The notes below the pieces were generated by a model. That model saw nothing but the letters and a program-made list of their open reading frames with translations, had not been told where the DNA came from and searched no databases. The translations under genes were made by a program, and so were the position numbers. Of a stretch of 8,511 nucleotides of DNA, positions 1 through 6,842 are shown one piece after another (positions within the stretch are counted from its first letter, which is position 1; the number at the start of each line of letters is the position of its first letter). Origin of the DNA: JANRIZ01 sp033764445 (GTDB taxonomy: Bacteria; Verrucomicrobiota; Verrucomicrobiia; JAWXBN01); contig JANRIZ010000097.1 of the NCBI GenBank assembly GCA_033764445.1, positions 1-8,511 of the forward strand. The letters are read 5' to 3'.

Positions 1-101
1 CTCGTGACCGCGGGAGGCACCTTCAGCCTCAATGTCCTCGCCCACGCCCTCACCCCGCAACGGCCCTGTCTGGCCGGGGAAATTGAGGTGTTTGATTCGA
101 A

Positions 102-1040
102 CTACTTCATCCGGGTGAAGGTGGCCCGGATCAATTCCAGATCGCTCGCGCCCTTGGTCTTGGCCCGGGCGTTCTCAATGCTTTTGTGCTCCATCCCGTT
201 TTTGGTGGCGCGGCTGACCTCATAGAAGACCCCGAAATATCCGGGCGCCTCGGCCCCGGCGAGTTTGATGGCGGCCAACTCGTCGGTGACATTGTGTTTG
301 GTCTCGTCAATCTCATTGAAAACCCCGCCCTTGCGCGGGTTGGCGGCATCAAAGGCCCCGGGATAAAATTCCACACACTCCGACAGGCACTCAATGACCG
401 AAAACCCCTCGTGGTCGGTCGCCCGTTCCATCATCTTGAGCAGGTGGTTGGGGTTGGTGGTGGTGGTCCGCGCCACAAAGGTGGCCCCGGCGGCAATGAG
501 TTTTTTGACGGGGTTGATCGGATAGTCAACGGAGCCGGTCACGTCGGTCTTGCTCTTGAAGCCCAGCGGCGAGGTTGGCGAGGTCTGCTTCTTGGTCAGC
601 CCATAGACGTTGTTATCCATGATCACATAGGTGAGATTGATGTTCTTGCGGGCGGCATGGTCAAGATGGTTCCCGCCAATGGAAAAGGCATCCCCGTCCC
701 CGCCAAACACAAACACGTGCAGGTCGGGCCGGGCCAGGCTTACGCCGGTGGCAAAGGGGATCGCGCGTCCATGAATGTAGTGCGCCCCGTGTCCGTTGAC
801 AAAATACGGGAAACGGCTCGAACAACCGATCCCGGCGATGGTCGTGATGTTCTCGACGGGGTACTGCTTTTTCTCAAGCATCTTGTAGTACAGGGCAAGC
901 ACCGCAAAATCCCCGCAGCCCGGACACCATGTCGGGTGGTCGGCGGTCAGGTCCTTTTTGGTGTACTTCGCACGGGCGTCCTGGGCGGGGGCCGCCTCCA
1001 GATTGACAACCGTTTTTTCCTCGCTGATGGCGTTGCTCAT
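102..1040 (-). CDS. korB: 2-oxoacid:ferredoxin oxidoreductase, beta subunit (2-oxoglutarate type)
   Basis: This is the thiamine-diphosphate (TPP) and [4Fe-4S] subunit of a cytoplasmic 2-oxoacid:ferredoxin oxidoreductase, which converts 2-oxoglutarate and CoA to succinyl-CoA, CO2 and reduced ferredoxin, or the reverse. Seen in the 312-residue protein: HPTWCPGCGDF near residues 35-44 gives Cys39 and Cys42, Cys73 lies in GIGCSSRFP, and Cys218 and Cys222 lie in ECLSEC. Cys39, Cys42, Cys73 and probably Cys222 match the four cluster ligands of this family. The TPP/Mg site is GGDGDAFSIGGNH (113-125) with DNNVYGLT (142-149). YGLTKKQTSPTS replaces the TGGQ version common in pyruvate enzymes, which favours a 2-oxoglutarate-type enzyme; the substrate is inferred. 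The length is normal for the family. It lies 41 bases after korA and is surely cotranscribed. The ATG at 1040 has no clear Shine-Dalgarno; upstream bases are A-rich. No terminator is visible between its stop and the window edge. Confidence 0.95.
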   Translation of the reverse strand: MSNAISEEKTVVNLEAAPAQDARAKYTKKDLTADHPTWCPGCGDFAVLALYYKMLEKKQYPVENITTIAGIGCSSRFPYFVNGHGAHYIHGRAIPFATGVSLARPDLHVFVFGGDGDAFSIGGNHLDHAARKNINLTYVIMDNNVYGLTKKQTSPTSPLGFKSKTDVTGSVDYPINPVKKLIAAGATFVARTTTTNPNHLLKMMERATDHEGFSVIECLSECVEFYPGAFDAANPRKGGVFNEIDETKHNVTDELAAIKLAGAEAPGYFGVFYEVSRATKNGMEHKSIENARAKTKGASDLELIRATFTRMK

Positions 1041-1081
1041 GGTGTTTTTCGTTTTTAAAGGGTGGATCGTATCGTTGACAG

Positions 1082-2980
1082 TTACAGACGGGAGATTTCC
1101 CGGGAGAGGGTTTCCTTGGCGGAATTGAGGATGTCGGCCACCTTGAAGTTCAATCCGTCGGACTTGCTGATGGAGGTGATCTTCGGATCACAATACCGCG
1201 CCCGCAGAATTGTGGCCAGCTGGCCGTACCCGTACACTCCCTCGTCATTGAGTTCGGCCACGTAGATGTGGTTGAACCCGTCAAAAATCTCCTCCAATCC
1301 GTTGGGCAGCGGATTGATGTGCCGGATATTCAGGCCGGAAACACTGTCCCCGGCGGCCCGGGCCTTGTCCACGGCCTCGCGAATCGGACCCCATGTCGAG
1401 CCCCAGCCCACCAGCAGAATGTTGCCTTCGCCGGGACCGTACACCTTCGGCGCCGCATATTCCTCGGCAATCTTCCGCAATTTGTTCCGACGCTTGGCTG
1501 TCATGGCCTTGTGGAGTGCCGGCTTTCCGGTGGGATGCCCGTATTCGTCATGCTCCAGCCCGGTGACCAGCGGATATTTCCCGTCGCTCATGTAGGTTCC
1601 CGGAGGCGCATGATGGGTCACACTCTCCACCGGGTAGGGAGTCCACCCGGCGGGTTTGGGTTTGAAATCGGGCATGATATTCTGGACATATTTCGCCAGA
1701 TCGGGTTCGTCAAAGGCCTCGATGCGCGTGGCCAGGGCCTGATCGGTCAGGACAATGACCGGCACACTGAATTTGCGGGCGATATTCACCGCCTCAATGA
1801 CCGTGTAAAAACAGTCCTCGACGGAATTCGGGGCAATGACCACACGGGGGCTGTCGCCGTGCCCGCCAAAACAGGCGATGTACAGATCACTCTGCTCCAC
1901 ATTGGTCGGCAGCCCGGTGGAAGGTCCGCCCCGCTGCACGTCGATGATGATCAGAGGTATCTCGGCCATCACGGCATACCCGATGGCCTCCGTCTTGAGC
2001 GAAATGCCCGGACCGGAACTGCCGGTGAGTGCGAGGTGCCCGGCATACGACGCCCCGATGGCCATGGACACGGCGGCAATCTCGTCCTCCGCCTGGATGA
2101 AGAGCCCGCCGTACTTGGGCAGTTCGCGGCGCAGATACTCCATGATGTCCGACCACGGGGTGATGGGGTATCCGGACCCGAACCGCACCCCGGCGGCGAT
2201 CGCACCGATGGCAATGGCCTCATTTCCATTCATGGTCACACGCGGCAGGCCGGAGGCTCCCACCATGTTGTCGAACTGGTAGATATCCATCACGTTGCCC
2301 ACGGGGAAACTGTACCCGGCATGAAAGGCGGCCAGGGCGTTGTTCAAAATGCTGGCATCCTTGGTGCCGAATCTCTCCCCGAGCAGTTTTTCGACCTTGG
2401 CCACATCCAGATCAAAAATTTTGATCAGCAGCCCGAGCAAAAACATGTTCTTGCCCTTGTCCCTCGCCGTTCCCCCAATGGCCTCAACGGTCAAACCGGT
2501 CATCGGGACACCGACATAATTGAAACTTTTGTTCTCCGTGTCGGGCTTGACGTGGTCGGAATCAAACAGGACGATCCCGCCCTTTTTGAGGCTGCCGATG
2601 TGGTCGTTGTAGGAGTGCTGGTAAAAGGCCACCAGAAAATCCGCCTGATCCCCGGAGGAGACAATCTCGCCGGAACCAATCCGGACCTGGAAAATGGAAG
2701 GCCCCCCTGAAATGGTCGAGGGAATGGTCATGTACGTCATCACATCCTGCTCGCTGCGCCCGGCCAGCCGGGCCATGATCGCTCCCACAGCCTGGATGCC
2801 ATCCTGCGAATTGCCCGCAATCCGGATGACCGCATCGTTGATCTTCTGGATTTTGGCCTGGCGGTTGGCCTCCTTGACCTGCATTTTTTCCTGGGCGGAC
2901 TTGGGATCAACGGGGTCGGAGCTTTTGGCGGCGGGAGTTCCCGCGTGATTCCCGGGGCTGATGGGGGGGTCTGAGGGCAT
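1082..2980 (-). CDS. korA: 2-oxoacid:acceptor oxidoreductase, fused gamma-alpha subunit
   Basis: This is the large partner of KorB, in which the gamma domain is fused in front of the alpha domain. From the ATG at 2980 it has 632 residues. The gamma domain spans about residues 50-225 (IRIAGNSQDGIQAVG, then TISGGPS). The alpha/TPP pyrimidine domain spans about 255-450, with YPITPWSD (271-278), QAEDEIAAVSMA (296-307), TGSSGPG (319-325) and QRGGPSTGLPT (349-359). A C-terminal transketolase-like domain spans about 515-610 (LLVGWGSTWGP). It has no ferredoxin-type CxxCxxC motifs, so the iron-sulfur cluster sits in KorB. The start is uncertain. A GTG at 3079 would add 33 residues, but that stretch uses rare A/T-ending codons (cta, tca, tta) and is probably leader. 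The ATG at 2884 follows an AGGA-like site and would remove a Pro/Lys-rich tail before the conserved domain. First gene of korAB, divergent from the peroxiredoxin. Confidence 0.93.
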   Translation of the reverse strand: MPSDPPISPGNHAGTPAAKSSDPVDPKSAQEKMQVKEANRQAKIQKINDAVIRIAGNSQDGIQAVGAIMARLAGRSEQDVMTYMTIPSTISGGPSIFQVRIGSGEIVSSGDQADFLVAFYQHSYNDHIGSLKKGGIVLFDSDHVKPDTENKSFNYVGVPMTGLTVEAIGGTARDKGKNMFLLGLLIKIFDLDVAKVEKLLGERFGTKDASILNNALAAFHAGYSFPVGNVMDIYQFDNMVGASGLPRVTMNGNEAIAIGAIAAGVRFGSGYPITPWSDIMEYLRRELPKYGGLFIQAEDEIAAVSMAIGASYAGHLALTGSSGPGISLKTEAIGYAVMAEIPLIIIDVQRGGPSTGLPTNVEQSDLYIACFGGHGDSPRVVIAPNSVEDCFYTVIEAVNIARKFSVPVIVLTDQALATRIEAFDEPDLAKYVQNIMPDFKPKPAGWTPYPVESVTHHAPPGTYMSDGKYPLVTGLEHDEYGHPTGKPALHKAMTAKRRNKLRKIAEEYAAPKVYGPGEGNILLVGWGSTWGPIREAVDKARAAGDSVSGLNIRHINPLPNGLEEIFDGFNHIYVAELNDEGVYGYGQLATILRARYCDPKITSISKSDGLNFKVADILNSAKETLSREISRL

Positions 2981-3139
2981 GGTGTCAGATTTCAATGGGG
3001 GTTCTTTTTTTAAATGTGAATCGAGCCCTGAAGCTAGCACCGCCTCCCCCGGGCCGCAATGCAAAATCTTGACCGTCACTCCTAAGCCCCGATTCTTGCG
3101 ATGGTTACAAACTTTGCACCACAGGACAATTTTGACCTC

Positions 3140-3167
3140 TTGACCTTTTCCCTCCTCCGGTTATGGT
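3140..3167 (+). promoter_or_regulatory. Candidate sigma-70-type promoter for the peroxiredoxin gene
   Basis: TTGACC (3140-3145) matches 5 of 6 bases of the -35 consensus and TATGGT (3162-3167) matches 4 of 6 of the -10, with a 16-base spacer. The predicted start near 3174 would leave a leader of about 40 bases holding the Shine-Dalgarno. A second TTGACC (3132-3137) lies 8 bases upstream; it could be part of an operator or chance. Motif match only. Confidence 0.4.
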
Positions 3168-3201
3168 CGGGCCGTTTTCACCATCCCCCAACCCCCCTCA
3201 C

Positions 3202-3207
3202 AGGAGA
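3202..3207 (+). promoter_or_regulatory. Shine-Dalgarno site of the peroxiredoxin gene
   Basis: AGGAGA lies 8 bases before the ATG at 3216, ideal spacing, and fixes this start. It contrasts with both kor genes, which lack such a site. Confidence 0.85.
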
Positions 3208-3215
3208 TACTCACC

Positions 3216-3695
3216 ATGGCCATCGCTGTCGGCACCAAAGCCCCGGACTTCACCCTCAAACGCAAGACCGCCGAAGGTCTTTCCGATGTCAAACTCAGTG
3301 ACACGGTCGGCAAAAAAAACACCGTCATTCTTTTCTTCCCGCTGGCGTTCACCAGTGTCTGCACCCAGGAAATGTGCGAAATTTCCGCAGGCTTCGGCGC
3401 CTACTCCGGGCTCAATGCCGAGGTGCTGGCCATCAGTGTGGACAGTCCCTTCGCGCAGGAAGCCTGGGCGGCCAAGGAAAAAATCACGATCCCCGTCCTC
3501 AGCGACCTGAACAAGACGGTTGCCAAGGCCTACGGGGTTCTTCTCGATGATCTGATCGGTCTGGGCAGCGTCAGTGCCCGTGCGGCCTTTGTCGTCGACA
3601 AGGCCGGGGTCATCCAATACAGCGAACAGACCCCGACCCCGAAAGACCTTCCGAGCTTCGACAAAATCAAGGAGTGTCTCTCAAAGCTTCAGTAA
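3216..3695 (+). CDS. Peroxiredoxin, AhpC/TSA superfamily (AhpE/PrxQ-like)
   Basis: This is a thiol peroxidase that reduces hydrogen peroxide and organic hydroperoxides in the cytoplasm; there is no signal peptide. The 159-residue length is normal for the AhpE and BCP/PrxQ groups. Seen: GTKAPDFTL at 6-14, typical of the fold start; FFPLAFTSVCTQEMC at 40-54, which holds the PxxxTxxC active site with Pro42, Thr46 and peroxidatic Cys49; and Arg122 in SARAAFVVD, the usual active-site arginine. Cys54, five residues after Cys49, is placed like the resolving cysteine of atypical 2-Cys PrxQ enzymes; Cys154 near the C terminus is a second candidate. PLAFT favours the AhpE-like branch. The gene is a single transcription unit with its own promoter candidate, a strong Shine-Dalgarno site and an intrinsic terminator 22 bases after the stop. 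It is divergent from korAB, an oxygen-sensitive enzyme class, so a protective role is plausible but inferred. Confidence 0.94.
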   Translation: MAIAVGTKAPDFTLKRKTAEGLSDVKLSDTVGKKNTVILFFPLAFTSVCTQEMCEISAGFGAYSGLNAEVLAISVDSPFAQEAWAAKEKITIPVLSDLNKTVAKAYGVLLDDLIGLGSVSARAAFVVDKAGVIQYSEQTPTPKDLPSFDKIKECLSKLQ

Positions 3696-3716
3696 CCTCC
3701 CCCCCGTTTTCCCCGC

Positions 3717-3750
3717 AAAAAACCCCACGCCCCCCGGCGTGGGGTTTTTT
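3717..3750 (+). terminator. Intrinsic terminator after the peroxiredoxin gene
   Basis: A perfect inverted repeat has arms CCCCACGCC (3723-3731) and GGCGTGGGG (3736-3744), a loop of four C, and flanks of six A on the left and six T on the right. The G/C stem is 9 bp, or 15 bp if the A/T flanks pair. The T run follows the stem at once, as expected of Rho-independent termination. The left A run makes it potentially active on both strands, although no minus-strand gene lies directly to its right. Confidence 0.92.
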
Positions 3751-3875
3751 GTTTGGCGAGAGCCGCATCGTCCTGGTCTCCGCGGTTCGAAACCCAGGCG
3801 GCCCTCACGGTTTGACCACGAAATTGGCCATGAAAAACATTCCCCCCTCCCGTGACTCTCGGGTAAATTGGCCGG
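3751..3875 (+). promoter_or_regulatory. Upstream region of the FUSC gene
   Basis: These 125 bases lie between the terminator and the GTG start. TTGACC at 3812-3817 could be a -35 element, but no good -10 follows at 16-18 bases; the A-rich stretch at 3833-3841 is the nearest candidate. A small hairpin is possible at 3772-3798 (CCTGG with CCAGG), enclosing GGTTCGAAACC. I see no gene here. Confidence 0.3.
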
Positions 3876-6116
3876 GTGACGCCCCTGCTCGACCCTATCC
3901 CGGCCAAAATCGCCCTGCGCACGAGTGTGGCGGTCATGGCCGCGTTCCTTCTGGGTCAGTCCACCCACCTTTTCAATTCCTATTGGATTCTGGTCACCAT
4001 TTTCATCCTCATCAATGCCGACGCCTCGGCGGTCTGGACCAAGGCGGCCCTGAGAATGGTGGGGACGTTGGCCGCGGCCTTCACGGGCGTGGGGCTGCTC
4101 TGTCTGTTCATCCAGCACCCGCTGCTCCTGGTCTTCTCCCTGTTTGTCTGCTTCACGCTGTGCGGCTACGGTGCCTCCGGCAAGGTCTATCCCTACGCCT
4201 TTCTGATCGCCTCGATCACCCTGGCTTTTATCGTCGCACTGGGATGGAAAACCCCGGCCAATATTTTTTACCTTTCCGTCTTCCGTCCGCTGGATGTGCT
4301 GCTGGGCATTTTGCTGCTGTGGGTCTGCTCCCGCCTGCTTCTGCCGGAGGCCTTCCGGAAGGATATCCGCCATCTGTGCCTCGAACACCTGCGGACGGTC
4401 CTGTCCACGGTCCGGGAACAGTCCCTGGCCCTGTGCTCCTTGCAACCATGGTCTCCGGAAAAAAGCATCGGCAATCTGGACCGGATCGACACACTCCAGC
4501 AGATCATTCTCCGGCTGGAATCCTCCCGCAACCGGCACAGCACGGAATTGCAGGAGGAACTGGCGGCGATCACCGCCCTGCGCTCCATGCTCATCAAACT
4601 CTCCACGATCCGGATCGACCCGCCTGCCGACGGATCCCCCCTGCTCCCGGAACCGGCGCGGAAACCCTTTGAGGCGGTCATCACCTCGGTCGAATCCCGG
4701 CTGCTGACCCTGATCCGGTGTCTGGAAAAAAACATTCCGGTCCCGGAACCGCTCCCGGGGGCCGCCCGCACCGAATGCGGGGACTTTTTCGAGACCATCC
4801 GTCAGTGGCGTCGGGAACATCAGGCGGAGGTCAACCGGACCTACCCGGTGCTTCGTTTTGTCGAAAAACTCAGTCACCTGAGCCATTTTCTGGATCAGTG
4901 CGCCGATCACCTCCGCCGCTCCCGCCTGCCACAAGCGCTCCCCGGCGGCGGCGATCACCCGCTGCGGGAGATCGCCCGCCAGGTCCTGGGCTCCTTTTCC
5001 CCGATCGACACACCACGGCTTCTGCAGGGGCTGAAACAGGGTTTGGCCATGAGTCTGGTGTTTCTGGCCTATTTTATCCTGCCATGGCCCGGGCTGGTGT
5101 TGTGCATGAGCACGGTCATCGTGGTCATGCAGCCGACCATGGGCAGTGCCTGGCGGATGCTGATGCAGCGTCTGGTGGGAACACTGATGGGCACGGCCTT
5201 CGGTCTGTTCTGTTTCCTTTTCATCTACCCGCACATGGAGGGGGCCTGGACGTTTCTGCCCTTTCTCGGGGCCTACGCCTTCTGGATCGCCTACAACATC
5301 GTCGCCCGGCCCAACCAGTCGGCGCTGTTCATCCTGGCGGGATTCAGCTACGTGCTCTGTGCGCTGGGCGGATTTCAGACTCCCGGTGACATGACGAATT
5401 TTTTCAACGCCGCCGGGGGTGTCATGGCGGGATGCCTGCTGGGCGGGGCCGTCAATCTGCTGCTCTGGCCGGTCCAGGCCCGCACGCTCATGCGCGCCAA
5501 ACTCGCCGAAATCATTTCCCTGATCCGTGAAATCCTGCCCCTGGCCTTTGACCCGGCGGAAAGTCCCGGGCGGATCCGGGACCGCTCCCTCTCGATCCAA
5601 ACCCGGCTGCTGACCCTCTCCGCAGAGGCGTCCGGTCTGGCACGCGACGTCCACAGCGAATCGGGCCAATGGGTCGTGGACCCGGTCCGCTTTCGCAATC
5701 TCCAGACCTCTCTCAAACTCATCCCCCTGCTGATTGTGGAATCGGGCTTTTTGTGGCGGCAATGCCGGGACTCGGCGCTCTACCGGGACACCTTCGCCCC
5801 GGAGGTCAACTCCCTGATCGCCGCCCTGCCCGATTGGCTGGCGGACCTGGAACACAACCTGGGCAGCGGTCGGCGCCCGGAGTCTCCACAGCCACTGCGG
5901 GATTGTCTTGAGGCTCTCAACACCCGAATCAACGCGCATTGTCGGAGCCCGGACCACGCCCTCTTTGAAAAAACCGCTCACTGGGTCGCCTTCTCCTCGC
6001 TGGTGGAGGTTCTGCGCCAGCTGACCGAGACGGCCGAGGCTCTGCCCCTTGAGTGGGGTTTCATCCAGATCAACCCCCGGGCCCCCCACCTCCTGCTCCG
6101 CGCCCTGAGGGGATGA
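3876..6116 (+). CDS. FUSC-family (aromatic acid exporter-type) inner-membrane protein
   Basis: This 746-residue integral membrane protein has the layout of the FUSC / ArAE family (YccS, AaeB and relatives). These are linked to export of aromatic acids or other small toxic compounds; the substrate here cannot be told. Seen: a first block of about six hydrophobic segments (residues 12-155), a soluble, partly helical region rich in Leu, Glu and Arg (160-385), a second membrane block (388-531), and a soluble C-terminal region (540-746). The two halves repeat a signature: RMVGTL at 60-65 and RLVGTL at 432-437, each after an Ala/Trp-containing turn (AVWTKAALR, GSAWRMLMQR). The start is GTG with no clear Shine-Dalgarno. 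An in-frame TAA at 3864-3866 and the need to keep the first membrane segment fix it. No membrane-fusion partner gene is adjacent, unlike aaeA-aaeB operons, so it probably acts alone as YccS does. Confidence 0.9.
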   Translation: MTPLLDPIPAKIALRTSVAVMAAFLLGQSTHLFNSYWILVTIFILINADASAVWTKAALRMVGTLAAAFTGVGLLCLFIQHPLLLVFSLFVCFTLCGYGASGKVYPYAFLIASITLAFIVALGWKTPANIFYLSVFRPLDVLLGILLLWVCSRLLLPEAFRKDIRHLCLEHLRTVLSTVREQSLALCSLQPWSPEKSIGNLDRIDTLQQIILRLESSRNRHSTELQEELAAITALRSMLIKLSTIRIDPPADGSPLLPEPARKPFEAVITSVESRLLTLIRCLEKNIPVPEPLPGAARTECGDFFETIRQWRREHQAEVNRTYPVLRFVEKLSHLSHFLDQCADHLRRSRLPQALPGGGDHPLREIARQVLGSFSPIDTPRLLQGLKQGLAMSLVFLAYFILPWPGLVLCMSTVIVVMQPTMGSAWRMLMQRLVGTLMGTAFGLFCFLFIYPHMEGAWTFLPFLGAYAFWIAYNIVARPNQSALFILAGFSYVLCALGGFQTPGDMTNFFNAAGGVMAGCLLGGAVNLLLWPVQARTLMRAKLAEIISLIREILPLAFDPAESPGRIRDRSLSIQTRLLTLSAEASGLARDVHSESGQWVVDPVRFRNLQTSLKLIPLLIVESGFLWRQCRDSALYRDTFAPEVNSLIAALPDWLADLEHNLGSGRRPESPQPLRDCLEALNTRINAHCRSPDHALFEKTAHWVAFSSLVEVLRQLTETAEALPLEWGFIQINPRAPHLLLRALRG

Positions 6117-6308
6117 TTCCCGCGGAAGCCGGTCCTGTTGTCACCGATCCCGCCCGCCCCCTCTCCCCGCGGTCAAACCACGGGGTGCAGGGACCACGTC
6201 GCCGCGGGATCCGATGTAACGGTTCACAGAAAAGTGACATTCGTTGCAGCCTCATTGTCTTGACTTGCGGAGGCGGCCCATTTAACAAAAGCAGAAAGGG
6301 TTTTCCTT
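6117..6308 (+). promoter_or_regulatory. Intergenic region before the secreted-protein pair, with candidate promoter
   Basis: These 192 bases lie between the FUSC stop and the next start. The left part is very G/C-rich and holds a 7-bp inverted repeat, CCCGCGG (6166-6172) with CCGCGGG (6202-6208), loop 29 bases, without a T run, so it is not a standard terminator. The right part is richer in A/T. TTGACT at 6260-6265 resembles a -35 box, followed 15 bases later by TTTAAC (6281-6286), a poor -10 at short spacing. That promoter would leave almost no leader before the ribosome-binding site, so it is weak. A TCAC/GTGA mini-repeat lies at 6224-6237. Confidence 0.35.
6293..6300 (+). promoter_or_regulatory. 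Shine-Dalgarno site of the 177-residue secreted-protein gene
   Basis: AGAAAGGG lies 8 bases before the ATG at 6309. It supports that start, which also gives a complete signal peptide. Confidence 0.7.
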
Positions 6309-6842
6309 ATGGGGCACACCACTCTCAGACCACTGCTTTGCGCCTTCCTTACCTGTCTGGTCTGGATTCCCGCCACGCAGGCGGCCACGGCCAAACCTCT
6401 CAAGCCGGTGCGACAAACGGTCAAAAGCGGCAAGTATGTCCTTAATGTCGTCAACGACAAAAAACAGGACCCGGCCTCGGCGGAAATCCGTGTCATCATC
6501 CGTGTCACCCTCTCGGGCGACAAAAAACCCATCAAACCCGAGGCGGTCTATCTGGAAAATGGCGACGGCGGGAAAATCGGGGCGGAGGACCGCGAAGACC
6601 GCAAGGTCGGCAACGAGGAAAATACGGGGCTGCCGCTGAGCGTCTCCCCAGGCTACCAGTCGGGCTCCGGCGGCTCGGTGGGGGTGGGTCTGGACCTTGG
6701 CAAACTCTTCGGACCGGATGGTGAATACAGTTATTCGAAGGTGGACTTCAAACGGACGGATTTTGTGGCCGGCCGCAAGCTGGTGGTGGTCATGCCCGAC
6801 GACTCTGTCATCCGGGTTCCTCTCAAATCCATCGCCAAATGA
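6309..6842 (+). CDS. Exported protein of unknown family, 177 residues
   Basis: I do not recognise this family. The first 25 residues form a classic signal peptide: Arg7, a hydrophobic core at 9-20, and ATQA before the likely signal peptidase I cut after Ala25. The mature protein of about 152 residues is charged, Lys/Asp-rich and likely beta-structured (KYVLNVVND at 42-50, IRVIIRVTLSG at 60-70, and RKLVVVMPDDSVIRVPL near the C terminus, 156-172). An acidic/basic stretch (GAEDREDRKVGNEEN) precedes a Gly-rich segment, SGSGGSVGVGLDLGKLFG (118-135). The mature part has no cysteine, so there are no disulfides and no lipidation. Its stop overlaps the start of the next gene (ATGA), which implies translational coupling and probably joint function. 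The downstream protein carries a similar Gly-rich VGIGIN motif. It could be a surface or periplasmic partner, chaperone or inhibitor of the putative protease; that is inference. Confidence 0.85.
   Translation: MGHTTLRPLLCAFLTCLVWIPATQAATAKPLKPVRQTVKSGKYVLNVVNDKKQDPASAEIRVIIRVTLSGDKKPIKPEAVYLENGDGGKIGAEDREDRKVGNEENTGLPLSVSPGYQSGSGGSVGVGLDLGKLFGPDGEYSYSKVDFKRTDFVAGRKLVVVMPDDSVIRVPLKSIAK

Larger units (their letters stand above)
2981..3215. promoter_or_regulatory. Divergent korA / peroxiredoxin control region
   Basis: This 235-base gap separates the divergent korA and peroxiredoxin starts and must hold promoters for both. It is more A/T-rich than the genes around it. TTGACC occurs three times (3069-3074, 3132-3137, 3140-3145). 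The best plus-strand promoter is TTGACC at 3140 and TATGGT at 3162, 16 bases apart, which would start transcription near 3174. On the minus strand no convincing -35/-10 pair stands out. If korA starts at 2980 its leader includes a T-run/A-run near 3003-3012 and no good Shine-Dalgarno. I saw no riboswitch-like structure. Confidence 0.5.

Noticed and set aside
60..80. Possible terminator after korB (CGGCC/GGCCG repeat)
   Set aside because: Only a 5-bp stem with no T run in the minus direction.
1..101. Possible gene end or start at the left edge
   Set aside because: Plus frame 1 is open but runs about 120 bases into korB. A minus frame through 60-1 has coding-like codons (GTG at 45 could be a start), but the stretch is too short to support a gene. 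Left unannotated.
186..1058. Open plus-strand frames opposite korB, and a similar one at 1268-2710 opposite korA
   Set aside because: Low-complexity Gly/Val/His-rich products antisense to clearly conserved enzyme genes.
2981..3079. Extended KorA start at GTG 3079 as the annotated start
   Set aside because: AGGAG is too close to the GTG, codon use in the extra 33 codons differs from the gene, and family members do not need the extension.
3751..3875. tRNA gene suggested by GGTTCGAAACC
   Set aside because: No anticodon or D arm, and the T stem does not pair beyond two bases.
3681..6089. Very long open minus-strand frame (802 codons) opposite the FUSC gene
   Set aside because: Its translation is rich in Gly, Gln, Arg, Asp and His without domains or hydrophobic order, as expected of the antisense of a high-GC gene. 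The plus frame encodes a clear two-block membrane protein.
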